From the NCBI GenBank assembly GCA_028275265.1, contig JAPWUZ010000004.1, positions 1-26,896 of the forward strand: 26,896 nt of DNA. The letters are read 5' to 3'. The notes beneath the pieces are model-generated. The model made no database searches and was not told the origin of the DNA. It saw only the letters and a list, made by a program, of their open reading frames with translations. The stretch comes from Armatimonadota bacterium (GTDB lineage: Bacteria; Armatimonadota; HRBIN16). The position numbers and the translations under genes are program-made. Position 1 is the stretch's first letter; each line of letters opens with the position of its first letter. Below are positions 9,048-17,172 of the stretch, one piece after another.

Positions 9048-10231
9048 GCGAGTGGACACTGCCCTCCGCCGAACAGATAAAGCATCATGTGTTGCGCAAC
9101 CTTTCTTTCTGGGCGGAGCACGCCGTAGACCGCGAACATGGCGGTTTCTGGACGCACCTGAACCGCGACGGCAGCCGCTACGGCGACGGGCAGAAGTTTC
9201 TGGTCATGCAAACGCGCCTCATCTACTCCTTCGCCATCGGCGCGCTCTGGAGCGGTGACAGATTCTGGAAGCCGCTCGTGGAACACGGCGTGCGCTTCCT
9301 TCAAGACAAGATGCATGACCCGAAATGCGGCGGCTGGTTCTGGACGGTTTCGCGTGAAGGCGAGCTGACCAACGGCAGCAAGATGGCGTACGGACACGCC
9401 TTCGTGGCATACGCCCTCGCCTACGCCGGACACGCCCTGCAGGACGACGCCCTGCTGCACGACTCAGAAGACGCCCTGCACTGGATGTACGAGCATCTGT
9501 GGGACGGCGAACGGGGCGGCTACGTGCAGTCGCTGACGCGGTGCCTGTTCCCGCTGGACAACACGAAGCGACTGGACACGCAACTGCACAGCATGGAAGC
9601 GGCGTCGGTGGTGGCGGCGTTCGCGGGTTCGGCGTTTGCACGAGAACATCTGCGCGAGCTGGCGCAAATCGTGGCGACACGAACCCTCCATCCGAACGGA
9701 AGATGCGCCCGCGAGTGGTTCCTGAACGACTGGAGCGAGAACGTGGATGCGACCGGCGGACACGTCAGCATCGGGCACAATCTGGAGGCGGCGTGGTTCC
9801 TGCGGGTTGCCGGGCTGCAGCTTGGCACGGACGCCTTCGCCCCCGTCGCGGATGCGCTACTCACCTTCTGCCTGCAGCACGGATGGGACGGATCCCGTCA
9901 GGGCTTCATCCAGACGGTAACGCCGGAAGGCAGCGCGGTGAACCGCCACCTCATCTACTGGACTCACGGGGAGGCGATGGGCGCGCTTTCCCTCTGGTGG
10001 CGGCTAACGCAAAAGGACTGCTACCGCCAGCGGCTGGCACAGGTATGCCACACAGTGCTTTCCCGCTTCCACGACCCCGACTACGGCGACTACTTCGAGA
10101 CTCTGGACGATTCCTGCCAGCCCACCCACACCTACAAGGGCAGCGCATGGAAGGCGGCGTACCACCTCACGCAGGCGTGGTGGCATGTTGCCAGAAATCT
10201 TTACGAAACGGATGCGGCGTGCGTGTTGTAA
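9044..10231 (+). CDS. N-acylglucosamine 2-epimerase / cellobiose 2-epimerase family protein
   Basis: This 395-aa protein belongs to the AGE superfamily of (alpha/alpha)6-barrel sugar 2-epimerases and isomerases. Catalytic histidines are visible at the expected spacing: H182 in TQLHSMEAA, H245 in GHNLEAAW (with E248) and H374 in KAAYH. W- and G-rich barrel turns such as HGGFWTHLNRDG and YGHAFVAYAL are typical. Members interconvert GlcNAc/ManNAc, mannose/fructose/glucose, or the reducing glucose of cellobiose/mannobiose. The GHNLEAAW form and the length of about 395 aa fit the cellobiose/mannobiose 2-epimerase branch best, but I cannot fix the substrate. There is no signal peptide, so it is cytoplasmic. 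The gene is coupled to the upstream NAPRTase-like gene by a 4-nt overlap. A beta-mannosidase lies about 4 kb away on the other strand and might share a mannoside pathway. Confidence 0.88.
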   Translation: MSEWTLPSAEQIKHHVLRNLSFWAEHAVDREHGGFWTHLNRDGSRYGDGQKFLVMQTRLIYSFAIGALWSGDRFWKPLVEHGVRFLQDKMHDPKCGGWFWTVSREGELTNGSKMAYGHAFVAYALAYAGHALQDDALLHDSEDALHWMYEHLWDGERGGYVQSLTRCLFPLDNTKRLDTQLHSMEAASVVAAFAGSAFAREHLRELAQIVATRTLHPNGRCAREWFLNDWSENVDATGGHVSIGHNLEAAWFLRVAGLQLGTDAFAPVADALLTFCLQHGWDGSRQGFIQTVTPEGSAVNRHLIYWTHGEAMGALSLWWRLTQKDCYRQRLAQVCHTVLSRFHDPDYGDYFETLDDSCQPTHTYKGSAWKAAYHLTQAWWHVARNLYETDAACVL

Positions 10232-10271
10232 GCTGGGTGCGTCTGCGCCTTGCTTGAGGCCGGGGAAGCCT

Positions 10272-11309
10272 TCACTTCGGGTTCTTGCGCCAGGCGTCGA
10301 TGTCTATGACAAACACTTCCCCATCTCGCGAGGTCACGAATAGTTTATTCCGACACACTGCTGCAGAAAGGCATTCATCCGCTTCGCTCAAGCCCAGCAC
10401 ACGCCTGACTTGCCTGCCTAACAGGTCTATGGCAGCAACACCAGAGTCCGCTCGTCTTTGTGGGCGATTGTAGAGGGGCACGATTTCGTTCTTATCATCC
10501 CAGAAAGCGACGGGGGTATACAATTCGTGTCCTGAAAGGGCTAGACCATCATACACCTTTGCCGCCGCGCCATAGCGGTTGCGCAGTGTGTGTTGTATCC
10601 GCGTTGACCATGAGGGTTCGGCGTGCGTGCGAGTGTCTATGAAGATAACCCCGCGCCACGGAACCGCTTGTGCCAGCACCAGATAACGACCGTCAAGCAC
10701 GAACCCTTTCAAGAACAGAACGGCACAGGGTCCCCACGTAAACTGCGTAGACCAGACACCGCGTATAGTGTCCCAGACCTGCACCATTACCTTGTATTCT
10801 CCCTCGCGCACGCGAAGAGCCTCATCCGTATAGCCACCACGTACGGCATAGAGCCACCTGCCGTCTGGGGACAGGGCGACGTCAGTAACGCCCGAGCAGG
10901 GTATGGATTGCTGAATCTGCTGCGTGTGTAACCTCACCACATCTATCTGCTGGAAGCCACGTGCGTATGCCAAGGGGCTACGAGGAGGCTTGTCAAAGCG
11001 AAGAGCATAGGCGACCTCTCGTTTCTTGTCCACCTCCCATTTCTGGTAGCCTGAATGTGCCAGTCTCGCCTCAAGCCCGTGCTGTCTCATGGCGATGGCA
11101 GCTTGCGGGTAGGTGTAGTCGTGAACCTTCCATGAGAAAGTCAACTTTTCCGTGTTGGCGTCCACTTCGTAAACCGCACGCGGAAGGTTCTCGGACATAC
11201 AGACCAGCCACACACGTCCATCGTATGCGAATGCGTGAAGGGGTGAAAGTCGTTCTCGAACTCCCTGCAACATTCGCACGAAGTGTCCGTTATTTTGCGG
11301 TGGTTGCAT
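10272..11309 (-). CDS. Beta-propeller-like protein of unknown function
   Basis: This 345-aa protein has repeated beta-rich units ending in motifs such as VALSPDGRWLYAVRGG and VFVIDIDAWRK, typical of WD40/YVTN-like propellers. No catalytic motif is visible. The last 100 residues (LSGHELYTPVAFWDDKN to LFVTSRDGEVFVIDID) read as two further blades. I chose the ATG at 11309 because TAGGAGAG precedes it by about 7-8 nt. The open frame continues upstream to 11537, overlapping the preceding gene, but those residues are basic, low in hydrophobicity and lack a ribosome site. With this start there is no signal peptide, unlike the two genes before it in the operon, so either it is cytoplasmic or the true N-terminus is lost. 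It is the last gene of the minus-strand operon and converges on the epimerase gene with a 40-nt gap. Confidence 0.7.
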   Translation of the reverse strand: MQPPQNNGHFVRMLQGVRERLSPLHAFAYDGRVWLVCMSENLPRAVYEVDANTEKLTFSWKVHDYTYPQAAIAMRQHGLEARLAHSGYQKWEVDKKREVAYALRFDKPPRSPLAYARGFQQIDVVRLHTQQIQQSIPCSGVTDVALSPDGRWLYAVRGGYTDEALRVREGEYKVMVQVWDTIRGVWSTQFTWGPCAVLFLKGFVLDGRYLVLAQAVPWRGVIFIDTRTHAEPSWSTRIQHTLRNRYGAAAKVYDGLALSGHELYTPVAFWDDKNEIVPLYNRPQRRADSGVAAIDLLGRQVRRVLGLSEADECLSAAVCRNKLFVTSRDGEVFVIDIDAWRKNPK

Positions 11310-11496
11310 AGGCGTCTCTCCTATCCCAATATTTTTGCGCACAGACATTCTGACGCCAGGGTCTGAACGGGCGGGGGCAACCTCTTCCAAACGGTGCCCC
11401 AAGAGCGTTAAAGCATCAGTTAACCCTCTCGGCTTCAAGCCATGCATCCGGCGCGGGGTCTTGTGGGGCGGGACGGTGCTGACCCTGCGCCGAAAT
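11310..11496. other. 187-nt gap in the minus-strand operon
   Basis: I see no promoter, terminator or RNA gene here. The downstream gene's reading frame stays open across the gap on the minus strand, but its translation looks non-coding (Arg/Pro-rich, no membrane or signal segment). It may be decayed coding DNA. Confidence 0.35.
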
Positions 11497-12954
11497 CTAC
11501 TTTCTTCCTGTCGCCGAACCACCCGGCACCCGAACAATGGCGTAACCTCCGGGACGTGGGGGATGCGGTCTCCAATAGGTCAACGAAATCGCAAGATACT
11601 GATGGTCAGGGGTGAACCACGCTTTCTCCGGCATCCACAAGCGCCCATCCTCGTCCTTCGGATAGCGGGGCACACTCGCCTCACCAATTAGACGCCCGTC
11701 CTGGTTCCAAAAGTGCACGTGCAGCAAACCCGAACTGCCGTCAGAAGAGACGCGATAGATAGCCACCATCTTCCCATCTGGTGACAACAGACCTAGTTCA
11801 CCGATGCGAGGCGATGGTAGAGCCACTACCCGCTGAAGCACCAGCGTCCCCTGACCGCGTTCTGGAGCGTCAAAAAGCAATAGCCGCCGACGCTTGCCCT
11901 TCTCCCAAAGCAGTACTACCCGCTCGCCATGTTGTCCCAAATGCACATTGTTGACAGTCCAATCCTGTTGTTCATACCAGGAAACATCCTTGCCGTCATC
12001 CCGCAAAGTGGGGCGAGGCTCCTCGCCTGCATCAAACTGCCACGAACCCATCCAGCCCAGCTTCCCGTCACGGGTGATTATCGCCATCTGGTGTTCCCCT
12101 TCCTCCGCTACCTGCCGCGCACCTGAAGGCACGTTCAACCCCAACGACCCTAAAAGGTCAGCCTCTGACATTACTTCCAGCAGCACATATGACCTCGAAA
12201 GGCACTGTTCTGGGGGAAAGATATAGTAAAAGCCCGCACCATCAACCTGCACCGGCTCGCCACTGCCCAAATGGACAACCTGTGTCCAGTAGTGATTTCG
12301 CTCACGTCTGGTTCTCCCCGAAACAACCAGAAACGAACCGTCTGGCGCGAGTGCCGCTTTTTCCACTGGTGAAGTGCGAGTGAACACCTGACGCCCTGTC
12401 TGGAGGTTCCTGACCGTAATCCGCTCAATGATCTCCCAACCGTGCCGTGCTATCAGCACTTGATTACCTGCCACTTGCTCCACACAGCCTTCCGGTGAAC
12501 AGCTGGGACTGCCCTCGCTGATACCCTGTGAGCGGCTTTCCCAAACGATGGTGCCGTCCTCTCGCACACAGCGTATCCCTCCCCGGTAACGCACCTCTTC
12601 GTGAGGGTAAAGCCACCCTCTGGGCGGTTTGAAGATGTAGTAATCGTATACCAGATACTTGCCATCCGCGGACAGGCGTGCATTCCCCAGCTCCTCCCCT
12701 TCTCGGAGCTGGTGCGTCCACAGAGATCGTCCCTGCCTGTCCTGCAGTTCGACCCGATGAACCCCCTCCTCTGGGTGAAAGCCGATCAGTATCAAGGGTT
12801 GCCCCTCACGGAAGATGAAATCCTGTCCGGTCGTTCGTGGCTCCAGCAGGATGAGCAGGGGGGACTGTTCCGGCCGTTGCCGGGTAAGCAGCCACGCGCC
12901 GCCGGTCAGGCTGAGGACAGAAACCACTATTATTGCGCTAACCACCGCTTTCAT
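11497..12954 (-). CDS. Membrane-anchored beta-propeller-like protein of unknown function
   Basis: This 485-aa protein starts with a hydrophobic segment (AVVSAIIVVSVLSLTGGAWLL, about residues 3-23). That is a signal anchor or uncleaved signal, since no lipobox cysteine follows. The rest is beta-rich and shows propeller-type strands: ARLSADGKYLVYDYYIF, ALAPDGSFLVVSGRTRR, GLLSPDGKMVAIYRVSSDG and TPDHQYLAISLTYW. These resemble TolB/WD40-like blades and suggest an exported binding or scaffold domain. No enzyme motif is visible. The start is well supported: AGGAGGT lies 5-6 nt upstream and overlaps the stop codon of the preceding M23 reading frame (gap of 10 nt), so the two are very likely translationally coupled. 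The downstream propeller gene follows after 187 nt on the same strand. Confidence 0.75.
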   Translation of the reverse strand: MKAVVSAIIVVSVLSLTGGAWLLTRQRPEQSPLLILLEPRTTGQDFIFREGQPLILIGFHPEEGVHRVELQDRQGRSLWTHQLREGEELGNARLSADGKYLVYDYYIFKPPRGWLYPHEEVRYRGGIRCVREDGTIVWESRSQGISEGSPSCSPEGCVEQVAGNQVLIARHGWEIIERITVRNLQTGRQVFTRTSPVEKAALAPDGSFLVVSGRTRRERNHYWTQVVHLGSGEPVQVDGAGFYYIFPPEQCLSRSYVLLEVMSEADLLGSLGLNVPSGARQVAEEGEHQMAIITRDGKLGWMGSWQFDAGEEPRPTLRDDGKDVSWYEQQDWTVNNVHLGQHGERVVLLWEKGKRRRLLLFDAPERGQGTLVLQRVVALPSPRIGELGLLSPDGKMVAIYRVSSDGSSGLLHVHFWNQDGRLIGEASVPRYPKDEDGRLWMPEKAWFTPDHQYLAISLTYWRPHPPRPGGYAIVRVPGGSATGRK

Positions 12955-12964
12955 GGCATACCTC

Positions 12965-14056
12965 CTAATCTGGAATAGCGTCGAAGTTCACTTCCACGAC
13001 CTCGCTATTTACCGTCACTGTATGTGAAGACGGAATGAATGTGTATCCCTCTTTTTGTGGTGTAATGGTCACCGTCGTGCCGGGAGGAATATGCACCCTA
13101 AAGTGTTCGCCTGGCGTTTTCACCCTGCCATCGACCCGACCTCCGCGTATGCTCATGACCACCCCATTTCCCGCCCCATTTATTCGACCAGTCAACACAT
13201 AGAAAGTTTCCGGTTGGAGCCAACGAATGGGGTCTTCACATTCTCCAGAATCGTATCTAGGCTGATTTGTGTCCTCGCTGAGGAAAACTGAGAAGTGCAA
13301 GTGCGACCCCGTCGTTTCGGCGTTCCCTGAGTTATCTTCCCTTTTGCCATCGCGGGGATGAGAGAGCAAATGGGCGTAGTATGTCCACACATACCGTGTC
13401 TTGTACACGGGTATGCCGTCTCGTTCTCCCATGAGGTCTACACGCTTTTGCTCAGTGGTGCGGAGCCAGTACCGCCAACCCCCGCGTTCGTCCTGCGTGT
13501 CTGGAACGTTTTGGATGCCTTCATGAGCGTCCTCAATGGGTTGTGCGGTGGGAAATCCGGCGACGTTATAGTTGGGGTGTGAGAACCAAATGTCTACTCC
13601 TCGGTGTATGCGACCAATGTTCGGGTTCAGGTTAAAACCACCCCAAATAATTTCCGGTTCCGGCCACCGCATCGCGAATATCCGCACCCGCTGTGTGTCA
13701 GGGTTCCCAATAACCCGTCCGCCACGCAGCAAGTGCACGCGGATAACGTGGGCTCCTCGGCTACTCTGTGAGGTATCCCACACGTATCGGAACTTCGCAA
13801 AGCGTCCGCCCACGTGAAAAGGCGAGCTGAGGTCTCCCTTGAGCGAGTCGTTCACCCACAGCCGAACCACATCGCCGGGTTGATAATGCCTAACCAGCAC
13901 GCGCACGTCTATCTGGCAGCGCCGACGAAACTCTAGGGCGTCATCCGGCGCATAAATGTCCACCGAAGGCATGAGGATTTGCGCATTCAGCGGCAAGGCG
14001 GGTTTGCGCCGATGGCACTTCTCGCGGGCAACGTGGTCATCCACCGCGTGAACCAT
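12965..14056 (-). pseudogene. M23 (LytM-like) metallopeptidase, 3' part of a frameshifted gene
   Basis: This frame encodes the main part of an exported M23-type zinc endopeptidase, a family that usually cuts peptidoglycan cross-bridges. Counting from the ATG at 14056, the zinc motif HxxxD is H151-D155 (RIHRGVDIW), the YAHL motif is Y227-L230 and the HxH motif is H252-H254 (TTGSHLHFSV). The first 130 residues are Ig-like beta sandwich (ALEFRRRCQIDVRVLVRHYQPGD). The last 60 form a carboxypeptidase-regulatory-like domain (PPGTTVTITPQKEGYTFIPSSHTVTV). There is no signal peptide in this frame. Its first residues (SFPFMVHAVDDH) continue the beta-strand interrupted in the upstream frame, so it is best read as the 3' part of a single gene spanning 12965-14388 (about 474 aa if one base is restored). 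Separate translation from the ATG at 14056 is possible but has only a distant GAGGT. Confidence 0.75.
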
Positions 14057-14388
14057 GAAGGGGAAGCTACCTCAAACTCAGCCAGCTGCCCCGCGCGAAC
14101 CGCGTGAGCGTTAGTCTGCTCGGAGATGGATTGGTGTATCACGCTGGCGGTGATGATGCTGCCGGAATTGGGCTGCACCACGACACGCACGGCAAACTGC
14201 CCGCCGATGGTGGCTCCTGAGTTGGCAACCACTGCGCCTTGTCCAGGGTTGGTGGAAGGATACCACAGGGCATATATTCTCACCGAGGCGGAGGCGCTAG
14301 TGTTAGCCAGCAGGGTCCCGTTGAGGACGGCAAATGCGGAGAGGGCACTCCGTACCCCCCGTTTGAGCAGCAAAACAAGGCTTTTCAT
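13987..14388 (-). pseudogene. Signal peptide and Ig-like domain, 5' part of the frameshifted M23 gene
   Basis: This 133-aa frame begins at an ATG preceded by AAAGGAGC about 8 nt upstream and opens with a Sec signal peptide (basic MKSLVLLLKRGVRS, hydrophobic ALSAFAVLNGTLLA, likely cleavage after ASA). Residues about 36-108 form one Ig-like beta domain (VRIYALWYPSTNPGQGAVV to LAEFEVAS). The remaining 25 residues (PSWFTRWMTT onward) are out of frame. At the GGGG run 14060-14063 (CCCC on the coding strand), adding one C would give EVAS-PFMVHAVDDH and join the frame directly to the M23 part. A good promoter lies at 14428-14457. A sequencing error, a true inactivating mutation or a phase-variable tract would all fit. 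Confidence 0.7.
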
Positions 14389-14427
14389 CTTTTCTGCTCC
14401 TTTCACGAGGGGTAGATGTCTGCTTAC

Positions 14428-14457
14428 ATCATACCAGCATTTTTGCAGAAATGTCAA
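14428..14457 (-). promoter_or_regulatory. Near-consensus sigma70 promoter of the M23/propeller operon
   Basis: On the minus strand consensus TTGACA (14457-14452) and TATGAT (14433-14428) are separated by 18 bp. Transcription would start near 14421, about 33 nt before the ATG at 14388. The rest of the 14389-14580 gap shows no gene or clear hairpin. Confidence 0.75.
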
Positions 14458-14580
14458 CGGTTTTGAGAGGGTGTTCAGAAAATCTGCCGGATGCCATCCG
14501 GAGGGAGAAGCTTCAGCTGAACGACGCACTGCACACATGACTCGACCGAAGCCTCGCCCTCCACCATTCAGCGCAGCCCC

Positions 14581-17121
14581 TCAGTCATTCCTGACCGTGA
14601 TTTCCGCCTGCTCCACGTTCAGCCCCCAGATGTATATCTGGCGGGGGTCTGTCGGCTCGGGGCAACGGAACTCGACCGTGCGAGGCTCTCCGGGCAGCAG
14701 GAACAGGTAGTTATCGCTGACCTGCACCGCGTCCTGCGGAAACACCAGATGCACGAAGTGCGCATAGGCATCCGCGCTCAGCTCGCACTGCCACCGACAG
14801 CCCTCTTCGCCCAGCGGCGTGAACACAGCGCGCACCTTCGCTTTGGGCATCTGCAGGTGCTTCCATTCCGCGAAGAAATGCACGTTGTCGGGGGCGGGCG
14901 CACCTCGCTTCACCTGCACCACCAGGAACTCCGTGCGCGCGTCCTGCGCAGGAGGCAGCTGCAGGAGCTGCTGCGCACTGTTGGCAGGCACTTTGACCCG
15001 ATGCACCTCGTCAGAGAGCGTGCCGCCGTCCAGCCGCAATCGGCGCAGGCGCAGTTCGCTGCTGGTTTCCTGAAGCGTATCGTTCACGCCCCACAGCGTC
15101 ACGGAGCCGTCCTCTTCCTGTCGGAAGGTGTACAGCAGCGGCGCGAACGCCCGGGCAACGGTGTGATACGCCCCTTTGGGGTTCAGGTAGTAGTCAATGA
15201 CGCTCCACGAGATGCCAGGCCAGCAGTCGTTCAGCTGCCAGAAGAGCGCGCCGCTGCACTCGAACTTGCGTCGGCGGTAGTGCTCGATGCCGAACTTCAA
15301 CCCTTCCGCCTGCACCAGCTGCGACAGCACCACGTATTCCTCCATGTTGCGAGGCTGCCATACATGCGCCTCGAACAACTTCTCCTTGCGCGAGGTGTCG
15401 GGGTCCTTGATGCGGTACAGAAAGCCCTCGCTGTCGTAGAAGAACTGCTCGGGCGCGATGTTGCGCTGCAGGGTGCGCAGGGCGGGCGCGCCGTGCATCC
15501 CGAACTCGCTGATGAACCGTCCTTTGTCTTCAGCGTAGTGACGGTACGAAACGCCCTCCGGCGTTGGGTTGGCACGCGGTTCCTCTCGGCTCTTACGCGG
15601 GTAGACCATACCTGCCCATACCTGCCAGTTGTGTTTGTCGCCCGCGAGGTCGCTGTTGGCATCGTCTCCGCCCCACGGGCTGCCCGGCCAATACAGTCGC
15701 GAGGGGTCTAACGCCGCGCACACCTGTGGCAGGATTTCCTCATAGATGCGTTTGCCATAGAAGGGAAAATCGGGTTCGTTCCAGTGAATCATGCTGTCGA
15801 TCCACTGGTTCTCGTTGTTGCCACACCACAGGGCGATGCACGGGTGATTGCGCAGCTGTTTGACCACACACTCCGCCTCCCGACGCACCTCCTTCACAAA
15901 GTCCTTATCATCGTCAGGATAGGCGGCGCAGCTGAACATAAAGTCCTGCCACACGAGGATGCCCAGCTCATCGCAAGCGTTATAGAACTCGGGCGACTCG
16001 TAGATACCGCCTCCCCACACGCGCAGCATGTTCATATTGGCGTCTCGTGCCATCTGCACCAGCTTCCGGTAGCGCTCGGGGGGTATCGAACCAATCAGGT
16101 TGTCAGCAGGTATCCAGTCTGCTCCTTTGGCAAACAGCTTCACGCCGTTCAACACAAAGGTGAAGTTGGTAGTGTCGGGTTCCCTGCCGGGCGACTGGTC
16201 TATCTCGATGGTGCGCACGCCGAAGCGTATCGAGCCCGTGTGAAGTACATTCGCGCCGTCCAGCAGCTCCGCTTCCACGGTGTAAAGGTGCGGCGTGCCC
16301 AGGTCGTGGGTCCACCAGAGCTGCGGCGACTCCATCCACAGGGTGGTCTCCGCCTTGCCATCGACGACAGGAGCAACTACTCGCCAATCCTGCCCGTGGT
16401 CGCGCACGAAAAAGCTCACTACCAGCGGACGATTATTCTCGTGGATGTGTTCTATCTCCGCGCTCAGGCGCACCTGCGCCCCGTTTTCGGTGAGACGCTC
16501 GGTGTAGGCAAACAGGTGGGCAATCCGCGCCACCGAGTGAGCCTCCAGACGCACCGGTCGCCATACGCCCACCGTGACGAAGCGCGGTCCCCAATCCCAT
16601 CCCCAGTTCATTTGCGCCTTGCGCAGCCACACTCTCGGCTTGTAGAACGCCGCCCAGTAGCGAGAGACGTCCTTTTTCTCCGCCTCCAGTACCACCGGGT
16701 GGAAACAGATGGCAAGCAGGTTCTGCTCGTCAAGCCGCAGGTGCGAAGTCACGTCAAAGCGGTAGGGGGTGAACATATTCTGCGCGGAGCCGACCTTCTC
16801 ACCGTTCAGGTAGACGTCGGCGAGAGTGTCCAGTCCCTCGAATACCAGGTCAAACCGTTCTCCGCGAAGGTCTGCGGGCACGGTAAAAGTCGTGCGGTAC
16901 CACCATTCGTAATCCTCCACCCAGCCGCACGCTTCCGGGTTTTCGTCGTAGTAAGGGTCGGGCAAAACGCCTGCGTGAATGAGAGCGGTGTGTACGTCGC
17001 CGGGCACTTGCACCGGTATGGCCTCGCGCTCGTCGAAATCCGCGGCGTGCGCGCGCTGTTGCAAACCTTTGCCCGGCTCAAAGTAGAACAGTTTCCAGGT
17101 TCCATCCAATGAGAACTCCAT
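14581..17121 (-). CDS. Beta-mannosidase, glycoside hydrolase family 2
   Basis: This 846-aa protein is a GH2 beta-mannosidase, which removes beta-mannose from the non-reducing end of manno-oligosaccharides. The domains run in the usual order: an N-terminal sugar-binding jelly roll (about 1-190; opening LDGTWKLFYF, then VYLNGEKVGSAQNMFTPYRF), the RKAQMNWGWDWGP signature, an Ig-like domain, a TIM barrel starting near KGADWIPADN and MNMLRVWGGGIYE, and C-terminal beta domains. The acid/base is E437 in WCGNNENQW and the nucleophile is E539 in ISEFGMHG. No signal peptide is present, so it acts in the cytoplasm on imported oligosaccharides. I chose the ATG at 17121 because AGGAGGT lies 7 nt upstream; the frame stays open 59 codons further but covers the promoter. 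It is transcribed alone, from a promoter at 17144-17172. Confidence 0.95.
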   Translation of the reverse strand: MEFSLDGTWKLFYFEPGKGLQQRAHAADFDEREAIPVQVPGDVHTALIHAGVLPDPYYDENPEACGWVEDYEWWYRTTFTVPADLRGERFDLVFEGLDTLADVYLNGEKVGSAQNMFTPYRFDVTSHLRLDEQNLLAICFHPVVLEAEKKDVSRYWAAFYKPRVWLRKAQMNWGWDWGPRFVTVGVWRPVRLEAHSVARIAHLFAYTERLTENGAQVRLSAEIEHIHENNRPLVVSFFVRDHGQDWRVVAPVVDGKAETTLWMESPQLWWTHDLGTPHLYTVEAELLDGANVLHTGSIRFGVRTIEIDQSPGREPDTTNFTFVLNGVKLFAKGADWIPADNLIGSIPPERYRKLVQMARDANMNMLRVWGGGIYESPEFYNACDELGILVWQDFMFSCAAYPDDDKDFVKEVRREAECVVKQLRNHPCIALWCGNNENQWIDSMIHWNEPDFPFYGKRIYEEILPQVCAALDPSRLYWPGSPWGGDDANSDLAGDKHNWQVWAGMVYPRKSREEPRANPTPEGVSYRHYAEDKGRFISEFGMHGAPALRTLQRNIAPEQFFYDSEGFLYRIKDPDTSRKEKLFEAHVWQPRNMEEYVVLSQLVQAEGLKFGIEHYRRRKFECSGALFWQLNDCWPGISWSVIDYYLNPKGAYHTVARAFAPLLYTFRQEEDGSVTLWGVNDTLQETSSELRLRRLRLDGGTLSDEVHRVKVPANSAQQLLQLPPAQDARTEFLVVQVKRGAPAPDNVHFFAEWKHLQMPKAKVRAVFTPLGEEGCRWQCELSADAYAHFVHLVFPQDAVQVSDNYLFLLPGEPRTVEFRCPEPTDPRQIYIWGLNVEQAEITVRND

Positions 17122-17143
17122 CGCCAATACCTCCTGCCGTTCT

Positions 17144-17172
17144 GTTATACCGAACAAAAGCGGTTTAGTCAA
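17144..17172 (-). promoter_or_regulatory. Sigma70-type promoter of the beta-mannosidase gene
   Basis: On the minus strand TTGACT (17172-17167) and TATAAC (17149-17144) are 17 bp apart, about 23 nt before the start codon. The close fit confirms the start at 17121 and rules out the longer reading frame. Confidence 0.7.

Noticed and set aside
14126..14710. 194-codon plus-strand frame across 14389-14580
   Set aside because: Antisense to the signal-peptide gene and to the mannosidase end; covers the clear minus-strand promoter.
14749..15711. Open frame of 320 codons on the plus strand, opposite the beta-mannosidase
   Set aside because: Same reason: antisense shadow with no motif and no ribosome site.
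15784..17112. Open frame of 442 codons on the plus strand, opposite the beta-mannosidase
   Set aside because: It is fully antisense to a gene with complete GH2 motifs, has no protein-like domain and is His/Val/Arg-rich, as expected of a mirror frame in GC-rich DNA.
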